From the NCBI GenBank assembly GCA_019828595.1, contig JAHQRK010000011.1, positions 1 to 64,000 on the forward strand: DNA of 64,000 nt, written 5' to 3'. Position numbers and translations under genes: made by a program. Below, in pieces: positions 38,984-47,304 of the stretch; position 1 is the first letter of the stretch; each line of letters begins with the position of its first letter. The notes below the pieces were generated by a model, which worked only from the letters and a program-made list of their open reading frames with translations, was not told the DNA's origin and did not search any database. This DNA is from Aphanomyces cochlioides (taxonomy: Eukaryota > Oomycota > Saprolegniomycetes > Saprolegniales > Verrucalvaceae).

Positions 38984-41702
38984 TGGTATCCTCCACCCGA
39001 TACGATTTTGCGGTCGCGTTTTGAAGGGTGGCGAACCACGATATGAAGGATGGGCGAAGGAAGTGTTGGCCCTCCTCCTAGTATTGAAGACATGTTTTTT
39101 CGTAGTGAGAAGTCGAACGCTGGTGGTGTATACACGCTTCGCCTTGGTGAATTGGTTACTGAAAGACAAGCAAGCGAAGTCGGAGAATTTACACTGGGCA
39201 GCTATGCTAGCTCCGTGGTCGATCAAGGTGGTGCAAGTGCAAGAGCTAGACGGACGATGGAACCTTCCGATCATGTTGACCAGTACGCTGAGGCCTCCTG
39301 CCAGTGCTACCCTGGAATCCTTTGAGTTATTCGAGCCCAATAAGACGAAGGATGGACTGAAGCCTAGACAAATTAGAATGCCAACCATTACGGAACTGAA
39401 TGGAGCATTCCTCGCAGCATTCGACGGTTCCATCAAGACGTCTCAACGATTCGGTGCGTGGGGAGCCATCATATGGCTGCTACCCGAGTGGAAGATCATT
39501 TGGGCTTCCTCAGGGGCGTTGGAGGACGCCACAGTAAACCTAGCCGAGTATCAAGGAGCAATATCCGCCCTCGAAGCTGCACTTCAACTGGGAATACGAT
39601 CGATTCACGTGTTTGGCGACTCAAAGCTGGTGATCCATCAAGCATTGGACTGGATGCAATGCAAACAGTCCCATCTCCAAGGCAGACTCAAGGAGTTGAG
39701 GAAGCTCGAGAAACAATTGACACGCGTTGACTACCACCACGTGTTACGAAGATGGAATGGTAGTGCCGATCACCTAGCCACCATGGGCATGCAGCACAGA
39801 GGAAAAGCTCCAGAGTTGACTGTGGAGGATCTGAATGAATTGCAAGAGAAGAATTTGCTCGACGAATTATTACAAGACCAAGAAGAGAGTCAAGCGAAGC
39901 AAGGCGAAAGCATATCGTTCGAATCAACACACGGTCAAACTTGGCCCTCCGAGAGAGGCAAAATCTGGGCGTTCACCCACCCTAAGCCGAACTCCACAAC
40001 AGTCGGTTTGAGCTTGAAAATCAGACTCGGCAGGATAAGTCGAGCGCAAGATAGAGAGAAGAGATGGTCGACCTTGAAGAACTACCTGAAAGGGAATCTT
40101 GACGAACTCGAGGCTGAAGACATCTCGAAGGCCAGCAAGGAGGCTGGGTCATACGAAATTGGCGAAGAAAATGCATTGTATAGATTGAATTGGACCAGAA
40201 GGCGAAGCCCAGAGCCACAATTGGTTTGGTCCTTAGTTATCCCAGCCGAACTTGTCCTCATGGTCCTGCAACATCCTCATGACAGCTTGGAAAGCGGTCA
40301 TCTTCGCTTCCAGAACACTTACGAACGATTACGAAGACATTTCTTCTGGCCCGGGATGTATACTGACGTGAAACAATATGTCGAAGCTTTTGAAGTCTGC
40401 GCTCAGGGAGGTCCATCCCCTCGAATAGCTGCACGTAGCCCAGGGAATTTGTTACCTACGCGCCCCATGGACCTGATCAACATGGACATTGCCACTGATT
40501 TACCTCGAACACCCTCTGGGAACACGCAACTGGTGGTCTTTGTAGACAATTTCACTGGGTGTATAATGTGCAAACCCACTGCCGACAGACAAGCACGGAC
40601 GTTAGCTAGAGCCTTCGAAGAAGCTGTGTTTAACAGGTTTGGCGCTTGCAGGGAAGTTCGACACGACAGAGAGTCGTCCCTAATGGGAGACGTCTTCTCA
40701 CACTTCGCGTCGATGCTCGGGCAAGTGCAGTTGCCGACCTTTGCCTATCGACCTCAGGCTAATGGGACAGCCGAAAGAGCGATTCAAACATTGACACGAT
40801 CCATCAAGGCTTACGTATCCGATCCACAGCAACGGGATTGGGATGAGCATGCATGTCGTCTGGCTCTAGCCATCAACACTGTGCCGTCTGCGACGAGAGG
40901 CGAGACCCCGTTCTTCTTGATGCATGGATGGGATCCATTCACGACTCTTACCGCCTCTCTACCCCTACCTGAAGCATATGAAGATCCAGACGCCAGGCAA
41001 TGGAGGCTAGCGATCCTAGACCAGCATGTTCACGCTCAGAAGGCTGCTCGAGAACTATTAAAAGCTGCAGTGCGCGGACGGGCTGAGGCACACAATGCTC
41101 GAACTTCACCAGCCATTGAAGAGCGTATACGAGTTTGCGACAAGGTTTGGCTGTACATTGACCAAGTGAAGCCTGGGGTAAAGAAGAAGCTGGCCCATCT
41201 ATGGCATGGGCCATTCAGGGTGATCCAAAGAGTCACGAATTACTCGAGTGTGTTGGAGATGCAAGGAAGGCGAAAGCAGAAAAATCATAGGCAACGATCT
41301 GAAGTCCATGACAGTCGCCTGAAGCTTTATCGAACTTACACTCCACGACCTGTTGATGTCCTTGACACTCAGCCTCCTGTGGACTTTGATGAGGAAATGT
41401 ACCTTCCCGAAGATTCATTTGAGCCGGGAGAACCATTTATGGAGATTTTTGGGGTGCGAGATATCCGCTACACTCGGTCGAAAGAGTTCGAGGTACAAAC
41501 GGAGAAAAATGGCCCGTGGTCGTGGATTGCTGCCTCCCTTCTCCCCGCTTCAGAGTTGTTGACGTCGTTTGAGAAGGATTGGCTGCGTGTGAGTCGTTTG
41601 GGCATGATGGTTGATGATGATATGAACTTCGAGGAAGGCGAAATTGTGGAAGAAAAAAAAGATGAGTCACCCCCGCCTGGCAACGATGTACGACTCAACT
41701 AG
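38928..41702 (+). CDS. Gypsy 2 dual RNase H and integrase region
   Basis: This long frame starts inside the gypsy RNase H (ILHPIRFCGRVLKG, YEGWAKEVLALLL), whose first Asp motif is lost. It continues into a second RNase H of archaeal type: AAFDGSIK, VNLAEYQGAISALEAAL, HVFGDSKLVIHQ and SADHLATMGM, all acidic positions filled. Integrase follows: H-H-C zinc module with the last Cys degraded (CAQGGP), MDIATDLP, RHDRESS, ANGTAERAIQ (D, D, E) and a GPF module (LWHGPFRVIQ). The C-terminus is acidic. Dual RNase H elements are thought to use the second domain for primer processing. Confidence 0.87.
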   Translation: MCCCTTRWAISATVCQEFDGILHPIRFCGRVLKGGEPRYEGWAKEVLALLLVLKTCFFVVRSRTLVVYTRFALVNWLLKDKQAKSENLHWAAMLAPWSIKVVQVQELDGRWNLPIMLTSTLRPPASATLESFELFEPNKTKDGLKPRQIRMPTITELNGAFLAAFDGSIKTSQRFGAWGAIIWLLPEWKIIWASSGALEDATVNLAEYQGAISALEAALQLGIRSIHVFGDSKLVIHQALDWMQCKQSHLQGRLKELRKLEKQLTRVDYHHVLRRWNGSADHLATMGMQHRGKAPELTVEDLNELQEKNLLDELLQDQEESQAKQGESISFESTHGQTWPSERGKIWAFTHPKPNSTTVGLSLKIRLGRISRAQDREKRWSTLKNYLKGNLDELEAEDISKASKEAGSYEIGEENALYRLNWTRRRSPEPQLVWSLVIPAELVLMVLQHPHDSLESGHLRFQNTYERLRRHFFWPGMYTDVKQYVEAFEVCAQGGPSPRIAARSPGNLLPTRPMDLINMDIATDLPRTPSGNTQLVVFVDNFTGCIMCKPTADRQARTLARAFEEAVFNRFGACREVRHDRESSLMGDVFSHFASMLGQVQLPTFAYRPQANGTAERAIQTLTRSIKAYVSDPQQRDWDEHACRLALAINTVPSATRGETPFFLMHGWDPFTTLTASLPLPEAYEDPDARQWRLAILDQHVHAQKAARELLKAAVRGRAEAHNARTSPAIEERIRVCDKVWLYIDQVKPGVKKKLAHLWHGPFRVIQRVTNYSSVLEMQGRRKQKNHRQRSEVHDSRLKLYRTYTPRPVDVLDTQPPVDFDEEMYLPEDSFEPGEPFMEIFGVRDIRYTRSKEFEVQTEKNGPWSWIAASLLPASELLTSFEKDWLRVSRLGMMVDDDMNFEEGEIVEEKKDESPPPGNDVRLN

Positions 41703-41866
41703 GGTGGTCACTCGTCTATATTTGCATATGCATACACTACATGATGAAGAAAAACAAAGGCAAGCAAAAACGAAGGAAGGAATGCTCTTAACTCCCCTAT
41801 TAACCCAAGCTGCATGAAGGAAATCCGGCAAAGCAAGGATGCACCTTCGAAAAGACAACGACAGTG

Positions 41867-42562
41867 TTACACTGAAAGTGCCTGACCAGTCGCTCCGGAC
41901 GCCGGTGGTGGGCCTTGCCCAGATCCCGAGGGGCCGGGATGATTGTCTGGTGGACCTTCGAGGCCTTGGGAGTCAAAATCAGGATCGACATTGAGCGCGA
42001 TGTATTTTCTCAACTTCGCCAACCTTTCACGACGGTGATGCTGAGTGAAGGCCGTGGGGTGTTGCGGGCCATCCAAGTCAATGTACTGACCCGTCTGTGG
42101 GTCTCGGACTGACCAGGTTTGGTTCCCATATCGCTTCTCAATACTGCGAAGGAGAGTGGATCGATTACGCACTAACCCACGGTCATCATTAGGCTTCACG
42201 CCATGGATGGCGTGGTATTTCGCCAAGTACTTGGGATTGTGAACCCGACAGTGGAGCCAGTTGTTGGCACATTGGCCTTGTTTCCCCACCTTTGCGCTTT
42301 GACCATAGCAACGGGTGCGGGCAGGATCGTCATGGTGCACTCGTTCGTGCCGGAGAAAACACGCATCCCAAGGCAGTTGACACTTTGACCCGTCCGACAT
42401 TCGCCCGTTACAGAGGCGGGTGGAGGTGGGAGCTGGAGCAGGAGGAACAGCCACATTTATCCGTTGTTGTAAGCGATCACGGATTTGGTCCAATTCAGCC
42501 GGCGCGCGGGGTCCCGAAGGATAACGAAGTTCGTGAACTTGGCGCATCAAGGTCCGAATCAT
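41867..42562 (-). CDS. Antisense ORF 3 of gypsy 2, Cys/His-rich protein
   Basis: On the minus strand from 42562, 231 codons encode a protein with repeated Cys/His modules: LCNGRMSDGSKC, CFLRHERVHH, RCYGQSAKVGKQGQC and CRVHNPKYLAKYHAI. These could bind zinc. A Pro/Gly-rich tail follows. The open frame extends upstream of the ATG as APADNFLGAISELLHSYG, overlapping the end of antisense ORF 2, so the two may be one protein broken by a frameshift or joined by recoding. Function is unknown. Confidence 0.6.
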   Translation of the reverse strand: MIRTLMRQVHELRYPSGPRAPAELDQIRDRLQQRINVAVPPAPAPTSTRLCNGRMSDGSKCQLPWDACFLRHERVHHDDPARTRCYGQSAKVGKQGQCANNWLHCRVHNPKYLAKYHAIHGVKPNDDRGLVRNRSTLLRSIEKRYGNQTWSVRDPQTGQYIDLDGPQHPTAFTQHHRRERLAKLRKYIALNVDPDFDSQGLEGPPDNHPGPSGSGQGPPPASGATGQALSV

Positions 42563-42608
42563 GGTACCGTAAGAATGGAGCAGTTCAGAAATCGCGCCGA
42601 GGAAATTG

Positions 42609-43961
42609 TCAGCCGGGGCCAGGAGGAACCTCCGATCGATAATGCTCTAGTCCCCGGTCGAAACTCTCTATGGAAGCCCGCAAAGTGCTGTCAACAGTCG
42701 AACGCTCGAGTCGAGGGGCAAGATACTGGTCGATGTCCTGATCAGAGTCGTAAGGTTCCTCATCGGAGCTCGCATCTTCAAGGGCCAGGTATCCATCTTT
42801 ACGGGCTTTTAAAGTTCGCGACGAAAGTTGAGCATGTTTGGTCTTGATGATCTTTCGCGGTGGAGAGGTGCCAGTCCCTTGCTGAGCCGATCTTTTGAGT
42901 GCCGACTTCCCCTTGGACTTACTTTGCCGCCCTGACTTCGCCCCTTTGTCATTCCCTGACTTTTCCTCGCTTGAACCATCGGATTTGGCGTCCCATCCTT
43001 GATCTTGACTGCTACATGACGTGTCCTCAGAAAGCCAAGAACGACCAAGTGTCGCTGGAGTGATTGAAAGATTGTCGTCTTGAAGGGGCTCGCTGCCAGA
43101 ACCAACCTCCCCTTCAGCCGGTCCTACACCAGCCCCTCGTTTGATGTGGGGCTGTGCACCGTCGGCCGCGCCGTCTTTGGCGCTAGGCGATGAAGACGGG
43201 GAAGAAATAGTCAGGTCCACAATTTCTCCACGATGGAACCCAATTCGGTCATGAAACGTAACGGCTGAATCCTTCGCAAGCTCCATCTCCATGCGCCTTG
43301 CAGCTTGGCGTCCACGTGCCAAACGTCTAACGATCTCCGTGTCTGCTTCAATCTGACCCCGAACGCCGTCCAAGAGTTCATGCAATCGCTGCATCCATCG
43401 TTGATACATGCCGTGGGCCGGAAGATTATCCGGAACCTGTTCCAACTGGCTTTGCGCCTGCACCACCGCATCCTCCAAAACAATCTCCTGGGTCTGCAAA
43501 CTTTCGATGCGATGGGCCCGGCGGACTTCCCAATTCATGATGTTGAAAAGGTTGGACAAGGTTTGATCGTACGCTGCAGTGGAAGTTACGACGTTGTCAG
43601 CGTATTGAGCCTGTTTTTCGCCGTCCACCACCATTGCATTTGTGTAATCCTCGTGCGCTAAATCCACCAGTTGGGACATGGAGTGGTCCAAGCGTTGCAT
43701 GATCTCGACGGCTTCGTCAAAATGCTGGTGCAGATAAGTGGCAGGCGATCCTTTGATGGACTCGTAGTGTTCAGCATTTTGGCGCTCCCTTATCATGGTC
43801 GTCTCCTCGTAAACTTGAATTCTGTCGACAAGATCGTCCCCAGTGGTGGTTGCCCGGAGTTCTTCAACAAGAGCCATAGCGTCGGCAATGAGAACGGCGT
43901 CGTTAGCCACTTGATCTTGGTGAAATTGGTCGGCCATGGACGAATTGTTTCGTTTGGGCAA
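42609..43961 (-). CDS. Antisense ORF 2 of gypsy 2, coiled-coil and acidic protein
   Basis: From ATG 43961 the minus strand encodes 450 residues. The first 230 are helical with long charged heptads (VVQAQSQLEQVPD, ADTEIVRRLARGRQAARRMEME). The next 200 are Ser/Asp/Lys-rich and disordered, with basic clusters (KSGRQSKSKGKSALKRS, PPRKIIKTKH) that look like nuclear signals. An acidic end follows (DASSDEEPYDSDQDID). I know no family for it. It lies antisense between pol and the 3' LTR, where plant Tat elements often carry an antisense ORF. Confidence 0.65.
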   Translation of the reverse strand: MPKRNNSSMADQFHQDQVANDAVLIADAMALVEELRATTTGDDLVDRIQVYEETTMIRERQNAEHYESIKGSPATYLHQHFDEAVEIMQRLDHSMSQLVDLAHEDYTNAMVVDGEKQAQYADNVVTSTAAYDQTLSNLFNIMNWEVRRAHRIESLQTQEIVLEDAVVQAQSQLEQVPDNLPAHGMYQRWMQRLHELLDGVRGQIEADTEIVRRLARGRQAARRMEMELAKDSAVTFHDRIGFHRGEIVDLTISSPSSSPSAKDGAADGAQPHIKRGAGVGPAEGEVGSGSEPLQDDNLSITPATLGRSWLSEDTSCSSQDQGWDAKSDGSSEEKSGNDKGAKSGRQSKSKGKSALKRSAQQGTGTSPPRKIIKTKHAQLSSRTLKARKDGYLALEDASSDEEPYDSDQDIDQYLAPRLERSTVDSTLRASIESFDRGLEHYRSEVPPGPG

Positions 43962-44151
43962 GGCAGATCAAAACCGAGAATGACTGATCAAGGCGAAATA
44001 AGGAAGGAGAAAGGTGGTGACCAAAGAACAGAAAACAGAAAAGACGAGACAACTGGAAGACTGAACCGTGATGTGACGTTGCAATGACCATGAGAACGCA
44101 ATACAGAAAACTGATGTGATTGACGATACAATTGACAATGCGCTATCATCT

Positions 44152-44781
44152 TTATCGATTACAAGTGGTCGCTCTCATCATCCGTGGTCGATTGATTATC
44201 TGAGTGTGCACGATGTTTTTGTTCAAGATGACGACCAGCAGCCCTTTGGACGCAAGAGGGTTGGCGCATGGAGTGCCACGGCGAGTAAGCATACCACTCG
44301 GAGGACCTTGAGGGCGTCGACGAGGCCTGCCTTCGCTGGCCGACAACAAAGCCACCGCTTGAGTTAAGCGGTCGACTTCAGCACTCAGCTCCTGTATGCG
44401 TATGTCAGCTTGTTCCAAATGACGCCCTTGGTCAGAAATACGCAAATCTAACTGAGTGATATGGAGACCTTGATTTTGGAGTTCTGATCTTGGGCTGTGG
44501 GCCGCTGGGCCAGGATGATTTGGCTGGAAGTCAGTATCAGTGGAATGCAGTGAGGGCGCACCAGAAGCTCGTGGTACTTGCCCTGGATCAGTCCGTGGCG
44601 ACTGGCGACGCTGAGATGAGGTTGTCTCCCCCTCAGCGAATGACGACGACGCTGGCAACGTGGTTGAGCGACGTCCTTGTGAGCTTGATGATGCAGCAGG
44701 GGTGCGTTTGGATTGACGATCATTTGAAGATTCACTAGCGCGAGACGAAGCCAGTCGCGCTTGGCCGGTTGAAGCCCGCAT
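44152..44781 (-). CDS. Antisense ORF 1 of gypsy 2, Ser-rich protein with coiled coil
   Basis: The 209-codon minus-strand frame begins 172 bp from the 3' LTR. The first 100 residues are Ser/Arg/Pro-rich. A clear heptad segment follows (LHITQLDLRISDQGRHLEQA, then IRIQELSAEVDRLTQAVALL), suggesting a coiled-coil dimer. The tail is basic. It is the first gene met by a transcript starting in the 3' LTR on the antisense strand, followed by antisense ORFs 2 and 3. Confidence 0.55.
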   Translation of the reverse strand: MRASTGQARLASSRASESSNDRQSKRTPAASSSSQGRRSTTLPASSSFAEGETTSSQRRQSPRTDPGQVPRASGAPSLHSTDTDFQPNHPGPAAHSPRSELQNQGLHITQLDLRISDQGRHLEQADIRIQELSAEVDRLTQAVALLSASEGRPRRRPQGPPSGMLTRRGTPCANPLASKGLLVVILNKNIVHTQIINRPRMMRATTCNR

Positions 44782-44953
44782 CAGCCCGACACAAAGAGTA
44801 CAAAGGTCTTAAGGCGAAAACGAATCTGGCGAAGTCGGGCGAAGTGCCGAGAAGAGTGGCCAGAAACGCTGATACAAGACGTACAGTGTACCCAGCCAGC
44901 AATGCAGTGATCTGGCGCTCCCCATTCAGAGTCACACCAAGACCAGGGTGGCT

Positions 44954-45821
44954 TGTGAGAAAGAAAACCTCAAGATAGAAGACATGAATGAGGTGAAGAT
45001 CGGACAGCGAAGGAGTTTGTTTTCGCTCAGATGAAGCCTCAACTTAGCCGACGAGGACACGATGAGACCAAGTACAAGGAAAGACGAGCATCCGCTCTAA
45101 GCGAAGACGCGACCTGGGTCATTATCTCGAACCCACCAATCAAGATCAAAAGACATGAGACAAGCCAATCATGATCTCGGACACAATGGAGCACCGATCA
45201 TCGACACCGGCTCGAACGCCGACAACCCGGAGCTTGGGAAAACACGATAATGCCAGCCAATGTGGACCTGACGAAGCCCTCTTTTGTACCAATGGTGGGC
45301 TCAGAGCTGTGAAGGCCAGCCTTCTCGAGTTTGAGCAATCAGCAGTGTAAAGAAACGAGTGCAAGGAGAAGCTCAGAGTCTCGAGGTGTAGAGAATCTGT
45401 AGTTAATGATGATAAAAAACTTCCGCTTTTGCTTTGTATGGATCACTGAGATCGTACTTACACTACCGTGAAGTTGACTACGCCAAGAAGTGTTGTTGGA
45501 GCCGCTGACTGTCTTTATTTGCTGCTGCGGTGTCCTGTGTCATTTGTGTGTACCTTTCATTGTGTGCGCCGACCTTTGTACTGTTTCCCCCTCGTACTGT
45601 TTCCACCCTCTATTGCCCTGTACCCGTGCCCAAGTCACAGTCTTGTCGGGCAGCAAGACTTCACTTATCCTCCCGAGCTCCCCCGAGTTCATCTTCCCCC
45701 ATTTATCCCCACGTTGTTTGTGCTTGGCTTCACCCCATAGGAGTCGAAAGCCGTACATCAAAGAACTATACCCATTATCCTTGTGCCGAGCGAGCCTTCT
45801 ATCTCTCTCACCCCTATCACA
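44954..45821 (+). repeat. 3' LTR of gypsy element 2
   Basis: It is 868 bp long and almost identical to the 5' LTR. It is followed by AAAA, which matches the AAAA before the 5' LTR. Confidence 0.9.
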
Positions 45822-45967
45822 AAAAGCCCTTTTTGTGAAATAAATGCCGGTGACATATTATGATCATATTATTTGGTGTCATATTATTACAATTGACATG
45901 AGCTCCGTTGGCTCAGTTTCGAATTTGCGTCGTCGAGGTGAGTCGTAGCCCAGAATTAAGTTGTTAA

Positions 45968-46735
45968 CTAGCTGAGCTACCCGGCTTCGCCCGGGGTTTG
46001 AAGTGTTTGTTGGTAGGCGAAAGAAATGCTAGAATTTATTCTTCTAGCTTACGGTTGGAAATCATAGCTGAGTCCCGCTGGGGTGTCTCTGTTGCCTCTT
46101 CTTAATCCGTACCTAGCCTTCGCCGAGGTTTTGAGACGGCACAGAATACGATTTCTGAGATATCCCAGATAGTATTGCGAGAGCTTTCTAATTTTCCCAG
46201 GATATTTAGAGGATATAAATCGATTTCCTCTTGAATTGATTGTTGTTATCCCCATTGCTGAATACGGACAAAGCAACAGCAAGCTCTCCATGCTTTTCCC
46301 GGCGAGTCTATAGACATTTCGAGCTAAGCCTAACATACTCTTTTCATGTGATGTTCGCCCGCACTCCTTCAAAATTCCTCCCATCATTTGCCAAACCTTC
46401 CCCTATGGATTTCCCCAGGAGAGTATACACTCACCCCTCCTTGACTTGGGATGGTTTACACGACAACCAATCGGAATTAGTATTGATGAAACCTGACCTG
46501 TAAAGTATTTCGTCGTGACAACATCACCCCTCCTGTTATAACAATTGTAATCTGACGACGGATGACGACCATCCCAAAATTGATCTGCTGGAATGCTACT
46601 GGTTGGTTGAGAGTCAACATTTTGTCCATTGAAAATTTGAAGATCGTTTGTTTTGTCCAATGTATTTGGCGCTACCGGACGGACACCGAAAAGTGCACAG
46701 ACACACAAATAGACTTTCACCTTTAATTATATAGA
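45968..46735 (-). mobile_element. Non-autonomous Helitron
   Basis: Read on the minus strand it starts A|TCTATATAATTAAAGG at 46735, a typical Helitron 5' end. It ends with a hairpin (CCCGG...CCGGG near 45980-45996) and GCTCAGCTAG, cut before a T at 45967. These are the A/T insertion, TC start and CTAG end expected for Helitrons. The 768-bp body has no Rep or helicase. Its hairpin shares GCGAAGCCGGGT with the 3' end of the autonomous element at 53195-53224. Confidence 0.78.
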
Positions 46736-47304
46736 TGAATTGTGTTTTGTATGTTTTCAACGTCGAGTCTTCGGACAGCGCACCTCAGGAGGTCGAAAGG
46801 GAATCCTTAGACTTTATTCTGTAAATACGATATCACCTGTCTTCGCTGGTCGATTGTGGGTGGTCTTCGTCTGTGCGTGAAAGCTCTGATATTTTTCGGA
46901 GAAAGGGGATGCCTAGGGTTTTTCAAGTTTTTTAGCGGAAAAGAACCCTAGGGGAAAACATCCCTAATTATCTGGCAGAGTCTTTCGTACTATACGACTT
47001 CTTGCGATGATCTTCTGGAGAATATCCCAGCATTTCTCCGGTAGTATGCAAAAGTCTATACGTACTGTGGGTCATACATACTGAGGATGACTATGGACCC
47101 TCTCCCAGGTAAGTTTGAGAGGGTCGTCGGTCACGCACCAGACAAGTGTACTATACTGGACGATATGTACAACTATCTGGCATGGGGCGAACGTTTCGTT
47201 TTCCGGACGTGTATCCGGACGAAATGCACTCTTGGTCCCCGAGCAATACAACCCCATATTGTCTCATTTAAATAACTAATAAAATTAACCCGGGACTCCT
47301 CAGT
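46736..47304. other. Upstream region of the autonomous Helitron
   Basis: I found no clear TC-type Helitron start. A TCCGGACGTGTATCCGGA inverted repeat occurs near 47200-47220, and CCTAGGGTTTTTC and GAACCCTAGG form a stem near 46910-46955. Confidence 0.4.

Larger units (their letters stand above)
33996..45821 (+). mobile_element. Young 11.8-kb Ty3/gypsy element with dual RNase H and antisense ORFs
   Basis: Two 868-bp LTRs (33996-34863 and 44954-45821) start TGTGAGAAAG and end TATCACA. I see two differences between them, so the insertion is recent. The target duplication is probably AAAA. The order is LTR, PBS, gag, protease, RT, gypsy RNase H remnant, extra archaeal-type RNase H, integrase, about 3 kb with three antisense ORFs, LTR. 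This plan resembles plant Tat elements and the dual-RNase-H gypsies known from oomycetes. Confidence 0.9.

Noticed and set aside
45905..45990. tRNA-like sequence on the minus strand (GGGTAGCTCAGCTAGTTA, box-A-like)
   Set aside because: The D loop would be far too long and the arms do not pair. The sequence is better explained as the hairpin plus CTAG end of a Helitron.
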